Shown here one piece after another: positions 8,856-16,790 of a DNA stretch of 62,716 nt. Position numbers and translations under genes: made by a program. The stretch comes from JBCCMA01 sp039026595. Its GTDB lineage: Bacteria; Pseudomonadota; Gammaproteobacteria; Steroidobacterales; JBCCMA01. Within the stretch, counting starts at the first letter, position 1. Every line of letters begins with the position of its first letter. The stretch spans positions 1 to 62,716 of the forward strand of contig JBCCMA010000003.1 in assembly GCA_039026595.1 (NCBI GenBank), in the 5' to 3' direction. The notes under the pieces are model-generated. The model was not told where the DNA came from. It ran no database searches and saw only the letters and a program-made list of their open reading frames with translations.

Positions 8856-10234
8856 AGTCCCGCCTCGGCCATCGCCAGCGCCTGTCGCAGGATCTGCGAC
8901 TTGGCCAGCACTTCGTTGTATTCACTCTTTGGGTCGCTGTCGGCCACGATGCCGGCACCTGCCTGAAACTGATAGGTCCCGTTACGCAAAATCATGGTCC
9001 GAATGGCGATCGCCTGGTCCATGGAGCCGCCGTGTCCGAAGTAACCCACCGTCCCTGCGTACCACCCCCGCCGCACGGGCTCGACCTCATCGATCAGCGA
9101 CATCGCCTTGACCTTGGGTGCGCCAACCAGCGTCCCCGCCGGGAACGCCGCGGCGAACAGATCAAACGCATCGTAATCGGGTTCAAGTTCGCCGGAGACG
9201 CCGCTGACCAGATGCATTACGTGACTGTAGCGTTCGATTACGCGGTAGGGGTCAACGCGAACGGTGCCGGGCCGGGCAACGCGTCCCAGATCATTTCGCG
9301 CCAGATCCACGAGCATCACGTGCTCGGCGATCTCTTTGGGGTCCCCCGACAAGTCCACGCCGTGCGCACGATCGGTGTCCGGATCGTCCGAACGCGGGCG
9401 CGTGCCCGCGATGGGGCGCAGGCTGGCTACCCCGTCGTTCAGCGTCACCAGCGCTTCAGGCGATGAGCCAACCACGTGCGTGTCGTCGAGCGACAGGTAA
9501 TACATGTACGGCGACGGATTGAGTAAGCGCAGGGCGCGGTACACCTCAAACGGGTGCGCATCGCACTTGCCCGAGAAACAAATCGACAGCACCAGCTGGT
9601 ACACGTTACCCGCCGCGATCTGTTCCTGCGCAGCGCTGACATGCTGCAGAAAATCAGGCTCCGAGATGCTCGCCGATGGCGCGGACACGCTCGCCGCGCC
9701 CGCCGCTTTGGGCAGCGGTCCGCGCAGCGCCGCCGCGATATTGTTGGACAACGCGCGACGCGCAACATCACTGCCGCCGTGCAGCACACCGGCCCGACGG
9801 GTCAGGTGATCAAAAACAAGAACCGACTCGGGTGCGACGTATGACAGATCGGGCAACCCGGACGGCGCGTTGGTATCGGGCAGGTCTTCAAAGTAGCGCA
9901 CGACATCGTAAGACGCGGCACCGACCAGCCCGCCGCGAAACGGAAGATTGAGCTCATCGTGCGCGAGCACGGGAGCGCGACCCATCGCGTCGCGCAGTGC
10001 TGACATCAGCGCGTTGCGATCGGATGGCCGCGGCAGCACGTCATCCCCGACGCGAAGACCCTCAGAGTCCAACCGCACGCGCAGTGCCTCGCCAAGTCCG
10101 ATAAAGGAGTAGCGGCCCAGTTGCTCACCACCGGTCACGCTCTCAAGCAGAAAGACGGGAGCAAAGTCTTTCAGTTTCAGGAACGCAGAGACCGGTGTGT
10201 CGAGATCGGCCGGTATGTCAAAAGGCGCCTTCAT
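8852..10234 (-). CDS. trpE: Anthranilate synthase component I
   Basis: 460 residues; converts chorismate plus ammonia to anthranilate. The Trp feedback-binding motif LLES is present at residues 30-33, so allosteric inhibition by tryptophan is likely. The catalytic chorismate-binding domain shows PIAGTRPR, DLARNDLGRVA, HVMHLVSGVSGEL, FPAGTLVGAPKVKAM and FQAGAGIVADSDP. First structural gene of the operon, 117 bp after the end of the trpL leader frame, with the attenuator terminator in between. The Shine-Dalgarno is weak (CTGGAAC about 10 bases upstream). Confidence 0.97.
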   Translation of the reverse strand: MKAPFDIPADLDTPVSAFLKLKDFAPVFLLESVTGGEQLGRYSFIGLGEALRVRLDSEGLRVGDDVLPRPSDRNALMSALRDAMGRAPVLAHDELNLPFRGGLVGAASYDVVRYFEDLPDTNAPSGLPDLSYVAPESVLVFDHLTRRAGVLHGGSDVARRALSNNIAAALRGPLPKAAGAASVSAPSASISEPDFLQHVSAAQEQIAAGNVYQLVLSICFSGKCDAHPFEVYRALRLLNPSPYMYYLSLDDTHVVGSSPEALVTLNDGVASLRPIAGTRPRSDDPDTDRAHGVDLSGDPKEIAEHVMLVDLARNDLGRVARPGTVRVDPYRVIERYSHVMHLVSGVSGELEPDYDAFDLFAAAFPAGTLVGAPKVKAMSLIDEVEPVRRGWYAGTVGYFGHGGSMDQAIAIRTMILRNGTYQFQAGAGIVADSDPKSEYNEVLAKSQILRQALAMAEAGL

Positions 10235-10282
10235 GGCTAATCAGTTCCAGAGTTGCATTTCGGGCCGATTCTTCGGCGCATT

Positions 10283-10316
10283 AAAAAACCCATCTTCACT
10301 TGCGAGAAGATGGGTT
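10283..10316 (-). terminator. trp attenuator (rho-independent terminator in the leader)
   Basis: On the minus strand AACCCATCTTC (10316-10306) pairs perfectly with GAAGATGGGTT (10297-10287) around an 8-base loop, and the 3' arm runs into six Ts (10288-10283). An alternative pairing exists: GATGGGT at the end of the leader frame (10359-10353) is complementary to ACCCATC in the 5' arm, forming an antiterminator. A third pairing, CCCGCCAC (10388-10381, just before the Trp codons) with GTGGATGGG (10362-10354, one bulged A and a G-U pair), would block the antiterminator. This reproduces the 1:2, 2:3, 3:4 logic of trp attenuation. Confidence 0.9.
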
Positions 10317-10350
10317 CAAGTCGAGGGCGCAGTGCTAACGCGTCGTCGGT

Positions 10351-10425
10351 TTACCCATCCACAGCGTGACGCCACCACCAGTGGCGGGCACGTGTCGAGA
10401 GGAAATCGGCGGGCGTCTTGCGCAT
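10351..10425 (-). CDS. trpL: trp leader peptide with three consecutive Trp codons
   Basis: A 24-codon frame begins at ATG 10425 and ends at TAA 10351-10353. Codons 16-18 are TGG TGG TGG (10380-10372), preceded by RARH and followed by RHAVDG. Ribosome stalling on the Trp codons when charged tRNA-Trp is scarce would mask segment 1 and let the antiterminator form, so trpE-A is transcribed. There is no good Shine-Dalgarno at normal spacing; the predicted promoter places the transcript start at the ATG itself. Confidence 0.88.
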   Translation of the reverse strand: MRKTPADFLSTRARHWWWRHAVDG

Positions 10426-10431
10426 ATTGAT

Positions 10432-10460
10432 TTTGTAACCCGACTCCGTGGGCGGGTCAA
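10432..10460 (-). promoter_or_regulatory. Candidate sigma-70 promoter of the trp operon
   Basis: Minus strand: -35 TTGACC (10460-10455), 17-bp spacer, -10 TACAAA (10437-10432; 4 of 6 consensus bases). The -35 overlaps the stop codon of the upstream DUF885 gene. Counting 7 bases past the -10 puts the start of transcription at about 10425, the first base of the trpL ATG. I see no clear TrpR-operator palindrome. Confidence 0.5.
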
Positions 10461-12319
10461 CCCTTTGCAAGCTCACCCTGGATATAGTCGTCAACGAGCG
10501 ATTCCAATACCGCGAGCGGCACCGGACCATTCTTCAGCACCACGTCGTGAAAACGCCGCAGATCGAAGCGGTCACCGAGCGCCTCGCGCGCACGCTCGCG
10601 CAGATCCAGCATCTTGTTCATCCCGATCTTGTAGGCAGTGGCCTGCGATGGCAGCACAATATAGCGCTCGATTGCCTTGACCACGTCACCTTTGGGGTTG
10701 GGCGAATTTTTGCTGAGATAATCGATCGCCTGCTCACGCGTCCAGCGCTTATGGTGAATACCGGTGTCCACCACCAGTCGGCACGCGCGCCACAACTCCA
10801 TCGCCAGACGCCCGAAATCGGAGTACGGGTCTTCGTAAAAGCCAAACTCCTTGGGTAATTTCTCTGAGTAAAGCCCCCAGCCTTCAGTGTAGGCCGTCAC
10901 CCGATTCCATTTGCGGAACATCGGGATCCCTTCGAGCTCCTGGGCGATGGCCAGCTGCATGTGGTGACCCGGAATCGCCTCATGGTAGGCGAGCGCCTCC
11001 ATCTGGTACGTCGGCATATCCGCCATCCGGTAGAGATTGGCGTAGTAGATGCCGGGGCGACTGCCATCAGGCGCCGGCCGGTTGTAGAAGGCCTTGCCCG
11101 CCGACGCCTCGCGATAGGGTTCCACCGCCCGCACTTCGAGCGCTGCTTTCGGTTTGACGATGAACATGTCGTCGAGCCGTTCGCGCATGGCGTCGATCAG
11201 AGCCGTGGCGTCGGCCAGATAAGCGGCGCGACCCTCGGGCGTGTCGTCGAAATAAAACTGCGGATCGGTGCGCATGAAGTCGAAGAAATCGCCGAGCGAA
11301 CCCTCAAAGCCCACGTCATCCATGATCCGACGCATCTCGTCATGGATGCGCGCAACCTCTGCAAGACCCAGCGCGTGGATATCTTCGGCATCCATATCCG
11401 TCGTGGTGGTCCTGCGCAGCGCGGCCGCATAGAAAGCCTCCCCGTCCGGAAACTTCCACGCACCATCGTCGGCCGTGGCACGCTTTGACAACCCTTCAAG
11501 GTGAACGATCAAGTCCTGATAGGCCGGGCCCACAACCTGCGTTAGTGCGCGCTTGGCCCGGGACATCAGGTCCTGCTTCTGATCGTCGTCGATATCGAGC
11601 GCATTAATCTTGGTCGTGATATCGGCCCACAGCGTGCTGTCGCCCTCACCGTCGAACGGCGCGCCGCTGATGATGCGACGGCTGTCATCAATCACGTAGG
11701 GATAAACGAACTTCGGTGCCACGATGCCCTTGTTCTCGCGCCGCTTCAGGTTATCGATCAGTTGATCAAGGAGCGGGCCCATCGCGTTCAGTCGCGCGAT
11801 GTAGTTGTTGGCGTCCGCCACCGACCTGACACGGTGGACGTTACGCAGATGGGTGGGCAATCCCGATTGCAACCCTCCCATCTGGTTCACGGGATAGTTG
11901 TGATCCCGCCAGCGGTCCATGGCGATGCGTTGCTCAAGATTGCGCACCATCAAGCGAAACGAAAGTCGAGTGGCCTCATCGAGCACGGCCGGGTCCACAT
12001 TAGTTTTCAGTCGCGCCAGCTGGCGTTTTGCGAGCGCAAGATCATCGTCAGCGAAGGCCTCCGACAGATCGGGCCACTTGTCCTGGCTCCCACCAACGCC
12101 CAGGTAGTCCGCAAAAATCGGATTGCGTTTGACCTGCTCCATGAACAGTTCATCAAAGAGCGCATTGGCGGCGAGCGACGCTTGCTCGATCGTGCCCGGA
12201 TCCACGGGCGATTCGTCCATTGACGCATCCGGATCGGGGGTGGGGACAGAAGGCGCATCCTTGGCACAGGCGGTGATAAACAACGCGGCAACCAATGCCG
12301 TGTGGAACCTGCGGTGCAT
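10457..12319 (-). CDS. DUF885 family lipoprotein (putative metallopeptidase)
   Basis: 620 residues from the ATG at 12319, chosen because it opens a lipoprotein signal (HRRFHTALVAALFITAC, lipobox ITAC) missed by a longer in-frame start 24 codons upstream. A linker rich in Pro/Asp precedes a long helical body. The metal-binding-type motif is YHEAIPGHHMQLAIA, followed by RVTAYTEGWGLYSEKL, which is the DUF885 hallmark resembling gluzincin HExxH sites. Expected in the periplasm or outer membrane, anchored by lipid. The family is thought to contain dipeptidyl- or carboxypeptidases, but substrate is unknown. Lies 26 bp after the SLC13 gene and probably shares its transcript. Confidence 0.85.
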   Translation of the reverse strand: MHRRFHTALVAALFITACAKDAPSVPTPDPDASMDESPVDPGTIEQASLAANALFDELFMEQVKRNPIFADYLGVGGSQDKWPDLSEAFADDDLALAKRQLARLKTNVDPAVLDEATRLSFRLMVRNLEQRIAMDRWRDHNYPVNQMGGLQSGLPTHLRNVHRVRSVADANNYIARLNAMGPLLDQLIDNLKRRENKGIVAPKFVYPYVIDDSRRIISGAPFDGEGDSTLWADITTKINALDIDDDQKQDLMSRAKRALTQVVGPAYQDLIVHLEGLSKRATADDGAWKFPDGEAFYAAALRRTTTTDMDAEDIHALGLAEVARIHDEMRRIMDDVGFEGSLGDFFDFMRTDPQFYFDDTPEGRAAYLADATALIDAMRERLDDMFIVKPKAALEVRAVEPYREASAGKAFYNRPAPDGSRPGIYYANLYRMADMPTYQMEALAYHEAIPGHHMQLAIAQELEGIPMFRKWNRVTAYTEGWGLYSEKLPKEFGFYEDPYSDFGRLAMELWRACRLVVDTGIHHKRWTREQAIDYLSKNSPNPKGDVVKAIERYIVLPSQATAYKIGMNKMLDLRERAREALGDRFDLRRFHDVVLKNGPVPLAVLESLVDDYIQGELAKG

Positions 12320-12345
12320 GTGGGTCTCCCGGGCGCGCTGGCCCG

Positions 12346-14202
12346 TCAAAGTTCGTACATGATCGGAAGAATCAGCGAAAAGCTCGCCCACATAATTAGT
12401 GTGAGCGGAATACCGATTCTCAGAAAGTCAGCGAATTTATACCCTCCGGCACTCATGACCAAGAGGTTGGTCTGATAGCCCATCGGCGTGGCGAAACTCA
12501 TGTTGGCGCCAAACAACACCGCCAGAAAAAACGGCTCCGCAGGCGCACCAATCTGATTGGCGACACTCAGCGCGATCGGTGTGCCGATACCCGCGGCGGC
12601 GGCGTTGGACACGACGTTGGTCAGAATGGCCATGGCCAGCATGAGTCCGCTGAGAATGAACGGCGTGGGCAGCGACTGGGTGGAGGCAACAAACACCTGC
12701 GCTATGTACTCCGCGCCGCCGGTCTTGATGAGCGCATGACTCAGTGCAAGGCTGGTCACGATAATCATGATCACCGAAACACTCAGTGCACTGAGTGCGT
12801 TCCGCCAGCTCAGCGTATTGGTGAGAATCAAAAGGCCCACACCGATGATGGCACTAATCGAAATGGGCAGGAGCCCGAGCGCTGCGGTCCCGATGACCGC
12901 ACCGGAGATCAGCGTCGCCCGATTGGCACGACTGCTGTGCGGCAGTTCCGAGCTGCCATCGAGCACCAGCAGCTCACCGCTGCGTTTCAGATCCAGAACC
13001 GTTTCGTTGGCGCCCTGAACCAGTAACACGTCACCAGCGCGCAACGGCACCTCGCCAATATCGCCGCCGGTCTCAACGGCCTGCGCCTGCGCCCGGTGGA
13101 TGGCAAGCGGGATAAGCCCATAGCGCTCAACGAAACGAACCGCATTCAGCGTGCGCTGATGCAACACCGAACCACGCCGGACCACCACCTCTGCAAGGGA
13201 CTGACCCTCTGCCCGCAACGGATGACCCTCATCGATCGGTACCGACCGATCAGTGTCGTCCACGTTGTGCAGGGTGACTAGCAGGGTCGACTCGAAATCC
13301 TTGAGTCGGTCGGGCGTGTCTTCGACGTACAGAAGATCGCCGGGCTGCAGTTTGACCGATGGTAATTTGGTAATGAACAGGGCCTCACCGTACAAGTCCG
13401 TACCGCGCTGGATGCGGGTGACGCGCATACGCTGGTCCGTGGCCGCGAGCACTTCGGTCAGTGTGAGGCCGGCCGCCACGCTGCGCTCGCTGATGTGCAG
13501 CATGGCGTTAAAGATACGCGGGGATGTATCGCCCATCGGCGGTTGGCGGTCCGGCAACATCCGCGGCGCGACAAACGTGAGGAACGCGATTCCCACGGCG
13601 CCGGCCATCAGTACCGGAAGCGTGAAGTGAAACAGGCCGCGCAGACTCAGGCCGAGGTCGGCCGCAATATCGACGGCCATCAGGTTGGTCGACGTACCGA
13701 TGGTCGTGGCCATACCGCCGATAATGGTGGCCAGCCCCATCGGCATCAGCAGTCCGGCGACCGACTGGTTGGTGCGAAGACCCGCCGCAACCAGCACCGG
13801 CAGCATCATCACAACAATAGGGGTGTTGTTCAAAAACGCGCTGGCCACAGCGCTGATGACCAGTGTGAGCAACAACGTGGCCTTCGGCCGACGCTTCCAA
13901 CCGGTGGTCATCAGGCGCACCAGCGGCGTTAACGCGCCGGTCATTTCCATAGCCTTGCCGATCATCATCAGACAGCCGATGGTCACAACCGCCTGGTTGC
14001 CGAAAAAATCGAAGAACTCCCGCACATTGATCAACGCACCGCCTTCCTTGTCGTAGGGCACAAGGAAAAAGACGGTGACGAGCGTGGTTAGCACCGCGAG
14101 ACACGACGTCTCAAGCGGAATGCGGTCCCGTGAGAACAACACGAGCGCAACAACCGTGAGCCCCATCGTAAACAGGGCGTGGGGATCGGGCAGCGGGGGC
14201 AA
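12346..14202 (-). CDS. SLC13/DASS-type permease with two RCK_C domains
   Basis: 618 residues. N-terminal transmembrane block (about 1-210) and C-terminal block (about 420-618) flank a soluble region that holds two TrkA-C-like domains (TLTEVLAATDQRMRVTRI... and GQSLAEVVVRRGSVL..., residues about 230-410). Ion-transporter signatures are the repeated SAFLNNTPIVVMMLPV and TNVVSNAAAAGIGTPIALS hairpins, typical of sodium-coupled dicarboxylate/sulfate carriers of the SLC13 group. Inner-membrane symporter; substrate (dicarboxylate, sulfate or other) cannot be told. Start is TTG at 14202 because LPDPHALFT is the usual family N-terminus; the ATG at 14166 is the alternative. Confidence 0.85.
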   Translation of the reverse strand: MPPLPDPHALFTMGLTVVALVLFSRDRIPLETSCLAVLTTLVTVFFLVPYDKEGGALINVREFFDFFGNQAVVTIGCLMMIGKAMEMTGALTPLVRLMTTGWKRRPKATLLLTLVISAVASAFLNNTPIVVMMLPVLVAAGLRTNQSVAGLLMPMGLATIIGGMATTIGTSTNLMAVDIAADLGLSLRGLFHFTLPVLMAGAVGIAFLTFVAPRMLPDRQPPMGDTSPRIFNAMLHISERSVAAGLTLTEVLAATDQRMRVTRIQRGTDLYGEALFITKLPSVKLQPGDLLYVEDTPDRLKDFESTLLVTLHNVDDTDRSVPIDEGHPLRAEGQSLAEVVVRRGSVLHQRTLNAVRFVERYGLIPLAIHRAQAQAVETGGDIGEVPLRAGDVLLVQGANETVLDLKRSGELLVLDGSSELPHSSRANRATLISGAVIGTAALGLLPISISAIIGVGLLILTNTLSWRNALSALSVSVIMIIVTSLALSHALIKTGGAEYIAQVFVASTQSLPTPFILSGLMLAMAILTNVVSNAAAAGIGTPIALSVANQIGAPAEPFFLAVLFGANMSFATPMGYQTNLLVMSAGGYKFADFLRIGIPLTLIMWASFSLILPIMYEL

Positions 14203-14258
14203 ATTCAGGTGTCCGAAACTGGGGCAATCCTGATGCTAGCTTAAGCGCCCGGACGTAA

Positions 14259-14873
14259 TCAAAGCGCCCGCGATTCGCGGGCCGAATCCAGCGTCGGAAC
14301 CACCTCAGGGACTTTGGGCGCGCAGTCACGCAGTCTGCAGCACGAACAAATGCTGCGCTCGGCCGATAGCAGGTCGTGCACAAACTGGCCGTCACAATCA
14401 AGGCACCGCGCAAGCGCGAGCTCGTCGCCGCGATCCAGGGCAAGGCATAGCGACCAGGCCTGCTCGAAAGACAGGCTGTGCTCTGGATAAAGCGTACGGA
14501 ACAGGGCGTAGACCCGACACAGGCGGCGCCCGAAGCCCACGCTGTTGCGCGGCAGGGCAAGCCGCAAGCGGCCGTCGACCCCGGCTGCAAACACCCCGTA
14601 ATGCACCATTAGAAGCGCAAGCGTGGTCGCCTCCATCTGCTTGCTGCTGCTCTGGAAAAAGACATCCACACGACGCGGGGACTTGCCGCGCTGGCGCCGA
14701 ACGGATACGCCCCGCTCATCGTGTTTGAAATAAACCGTGTACAGCTTGCGGATGCGATCGTCCGATAAGCCGGTACAGCATCGGATGGTGCGCGTGCGCG
14801 CTTCGAACGCGATCATTTCAAGCGCCAGCTCGAGCTGCGAGCGTTCCCGCTGGTAGCGTGATTGAGTCCCCAT
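14259..14873 (-). CDS. FlhC-like transcriptional regulator
   Basis: 204 residues resembling FlhC, the zinc-containing half of the flagellar master activator FlhD4C2. Shared features: N-terminal LALEMIAFEARTRTI followed by TGLSDDRIRKLY (residues 16-45, the FlhC core start), an RGKSP turn (62-66), a long helical centre, and the zinc site Cys157-x2-Cys160-x15-Cys176-x2-Cys179, nearly the CxxC-x16-CxxC spacing of E. coli FlhC. No flhD is adjacent and no flagellar genes occur in the window, so it may act alone or with an unlinked partner. Divergent from the unknown gene at 15117, with dyad symmetry between them. High Cys content in the C-terminal part is notable. Confidence 0.7.
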   Translation of the reverse strand: MGTQSRYQRERSQLELALEMIAFEARTRTIRCCTGLSDDRIRKLYTVYFKHDERGVSVRRQRGKSPRRVDVFFQSSSKQMEATTLALLMVHYGVFAAGVDGRLRLALPRNSVGFGRRLCRVYALFRTLYPEHSLSFEQAWSLCLALDRGDELALARCLDCDGQFVHDLLSAERSICSCCRLRDCAPKVPEVVPTLDSARESRAL

Positions 14874-14920
14874 ACTGCTCCCCTAAATATTGTGCGCTGC
14901 GTCAGACGAGATGCCGATAT

Positions 14921-14963
14921 TGGCTCAATCTGAGCCACTTTTGGCCGAAAATCCAGCTTTTCG
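14921..14963. promoter_or_regulatory. Two dyad-symmetry elements between the FlhC-like gene and the divergent gene
   Basis: TGGCTCA-ATC-TGAGCCA at 14921-14937 is a perfect 7-bp inverted repeat. CGAAAA-TCCAGC-TTTTCG at 14946-14963 is a second perfect one. They sit in a 243-bp AT-richer divergent gap. A weak promoter-like pair for the rightward gene follows (TTGAAC 14971-14976, TATACG 14992-14997, spacer only 15). Operator function is inferred from position and symmetry. Confidence 0.4.
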
Positions 14964-15050
14964 ATCAATTTTGAACCAAATCTGGAAAAACTATACGATG
15001 ACAGCGCCCGATCAGCGACCCAGCCTTTATGTCTAATTTAGCCGGAATTG

Positions 15051-15069
15051 CCCCTGTGACGAACAGGGG
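15051..15069 (+). promoter_or_regulatory. Hairpin in the probable 5' leader of the unknown gene at 15117
   Basis: CCCCTGT (15051-15057), loop GACGA, ACAGGGG (15063-15069): a perfect 7-bp stem about 48 bp before the start codon, with no T-run, so not a terminator. It may be a protein-binding dyad or a leader structure. Confidence 0.35.
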
Positions 15070-15116
15070 TGAGCGGCTCAAACTGACTCTGGGGTCATGC
15101 CGCGGATGGGAAAAAA

Positions 15117-15710
15117 ATGGACGAGCTGAATTACCTGAGCCGACCGCCGCGTCGCACGCACGGCTCTTTGCTCAGCGATCTGCACGATATGAACCGGCAG
15201 TTCATCGACCTCGTTGTCTCAGACGAGCCGTTCGCAGATCGGGCCGGACTGGACCGCTGCGCACAACAGGCGCTCCAGGGCTTGAGCGAACGCGAACTCG
15301 AGCGCCTCGCCACCTGTCCGTACAGTTTGTTCGATATCGCGTTCGCCGACGCTGGCGTATGGCAGCAGATCGATGCCAGCCAGCTTACACCTCTGTCAAC
15401 CCCCGACCCCGGTGCTGCGCTGGCCTTGACGGTGTTGATCTACGCCAGACAGCTCTGCCAGCAACACGACGACGTGGCGCGCCTGTTCCTCGGAATGACA
15501 GACACCGTGGTACGCCTGCTCGCCACGCGCGACCTGCCCGCGCTCACCGCCTGCGCCTTCGCCGCTGAGCCTCCTCTGAAGGCGAAGCTGGCCGGCCACC
15601 CGCATTTCTGGTCTGACTTGCTCGATTTTGTCCGCGACGGCACGCGCGAACGGCAGCTCGCCGCGCACACGCTGGGTGTGCAGCATTCCGCCGCAAAATT
15701 CCCTCGCTAG
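15117..15710 (+). CDS. Conserved-looking helical protein of unknown function, divergent from the FlhC-like gene
   Basis: I do not recognise this 197-residue protein. It is predicted mostly helical, soluble, without signal peptide or long hydrophobic segment. N-terminal part: SLLSDLHDMNRQFIDLV (a likely helix, about residues 17-33) and GLSERELERLATCPYSLFDIAF (49-70, taken in two overlapping helices); C-terminal part contains LKAKLAGHPHFWSDLLDFV. Start ATG 15117 follows a GGGA-containing stretch. Its stop overlaps that of the PLP enzyme on the other strand by four bases. The shared divergent control region with an FlhC-like regulator suggests a regulatory target or partner. Confidence 0.6.
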   Translation: MDELNYLSRPPRRTHGSLLSDLHDMNRQFIDLVVSDEPFADRAGLDRCAQQALQGLSERELERLATCPYSLFDIAFADAGVWQQIDASQLTPLSTPDPGAALALTVLIYARQLCQQHDDVARLFLGMTDTVVRLLATRDLPALTACAFAAEPPLKAKLAGHPHFWSDLLDFVRDGTRERQLAAHTLGVQHSAAKFPR

Positions 15711-16714
15711 CGGTCGCCGGCTGGTGCCCCGATGATCTCAGCAAACAACCGAGGGTCGGCATTGCCGCCGCTCAGAATGACGCCGGAGCGCCCGTCGGCC
15801 GACACAGCACCTTCCATCAGCGCCGCCAGACCGAGCACGCCGGAGGGCTCGACCACCTGCTTCAGTCGCTCGAACACAAAGCGCATTGCGCGTCGAATTG
15901 CCTCCTCTGACACGGTAACGACGTCCCGGGTGTAGGCCTGCATCAATGCAAAATTTCGCTGGCCAACGGACGTCGTGCGCGTGCCGTCCGCGATCGTGCG
16001 TCCCGTGTCGTGCGCCACCTCGATCCGGCCGCTACGCAGGGAACGCGCAGCGTCATCCGCCAGCGCGGGCTCAACGCCAATGACGTCGCATCGGGTGCCG
16101 AGATAATGGGCCACCACGGAACATCCGGACAAAAGACCCGAACCGCCCGTCGGCACGAGTATCCGATCCAGCTGCGGCGCCTGCTCCAACAGCTCGAGCC
16201 CGCAAGTACCCTGGCCTGCGATCACATCATAGTGATCGAACGGGGGAATCAACGTGTGGGTCCGCGCCTCGGGGAGCGCGGCGGCCACGTCCTCGCGCGT
16301 CTGCTCGGACGGATCAAATGTAATGACCCGCGCGCCGTATTCGCGTGTGGCGGCCAGTTTCGGCGCCGGCGCGTTGTCCGGCATCACGATGACCGTTTCG
16401 ATTCTAAGCATTTGCCCGACCCGCGCCACAGCCTGCGCGTGATTGCCGGAAGAATAAGTCAGGACACCGCGACGGCGCGCCGCGTCGTCAAGCTTCGCCA
16501 TGGCGTTGTACGCACCACGGAATTTGAATGCGCCAACACACTGCAAATGGTCGGCTTTCAGGAAAACGGCTCCGCCAACCGCCGCGTCCAGACTACGACT
16601 GGTCAGAACGGGCGTGCGCTTGGCCACCCCGTCGAGGCGGGCGGCCGCACGGCGGATTTCGTCGAAAACAGCGCGACCCGAGCGGAGGGTCAGTTCAGTG
16701 GCGGCGGCGTGCAT
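15707..16714 (-). CDS. PLP-dependent threonine/serine dehydratase or serine racemase family enzyme
   Basis: 335 residues, fold-type II PLP enzyme. The PLP lysine is in GAFKFRGAYNAM (Lys64), the substrate loop in SSGNHAQAVA, and the phosphate-binding loop in PTGGSGLLSG. The C-terminus shows VEPSGVLGLAAL and the VILSGGNAD motif, both typical of biodegradative threonine dehydratase, serine racemase and threo-hydroxyaspartate ammonia-lyase. No ACT regulatory domain follows, so it is not the IlvA biosynthetic type. Likely deaminates or racemises a hydroxy-amino acid; the exact substrate cannot be set from sequence. Divergent from tdk with about 75 bp between. Confidence 0.85.
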   Translation of the reverse strand: MHAAATELTLRSGRAVFDEIRRAAARLDGVAKRTPVLTSRSLDAAVGGAVFLKADHLQCVGAFKFRGAYNAMAKLDDAARRRGVLTYSSGNHAQAVARVGQMLRIETVIVMPDNAPAPKLAATREYGARVITFDPSEQTREDVAAALPEARTHTLIPPFDHYDVIAGQGTCGLELLEQAPQLDRILVPTGGSGLLSGCSVVAHYLGTRCDVIGVEPALADDAARSLRSGRIEVAHDTGRTIADGTRTTSVGQRNFALMQAYTRDVVTVSEEAIRRAMRFVFERLKQVVEPSGVLGLAALMEGAVSADGRSGVILSGGNADPRLFAEIIGAPAGDR

Positions 16715-16790
16715 CGCGCGATGCTAGCACGCGCCACCACTGCGTCCGGTTTTGGTACTGTGCCGGCTGCACTCAAGCACAATGCACGCC

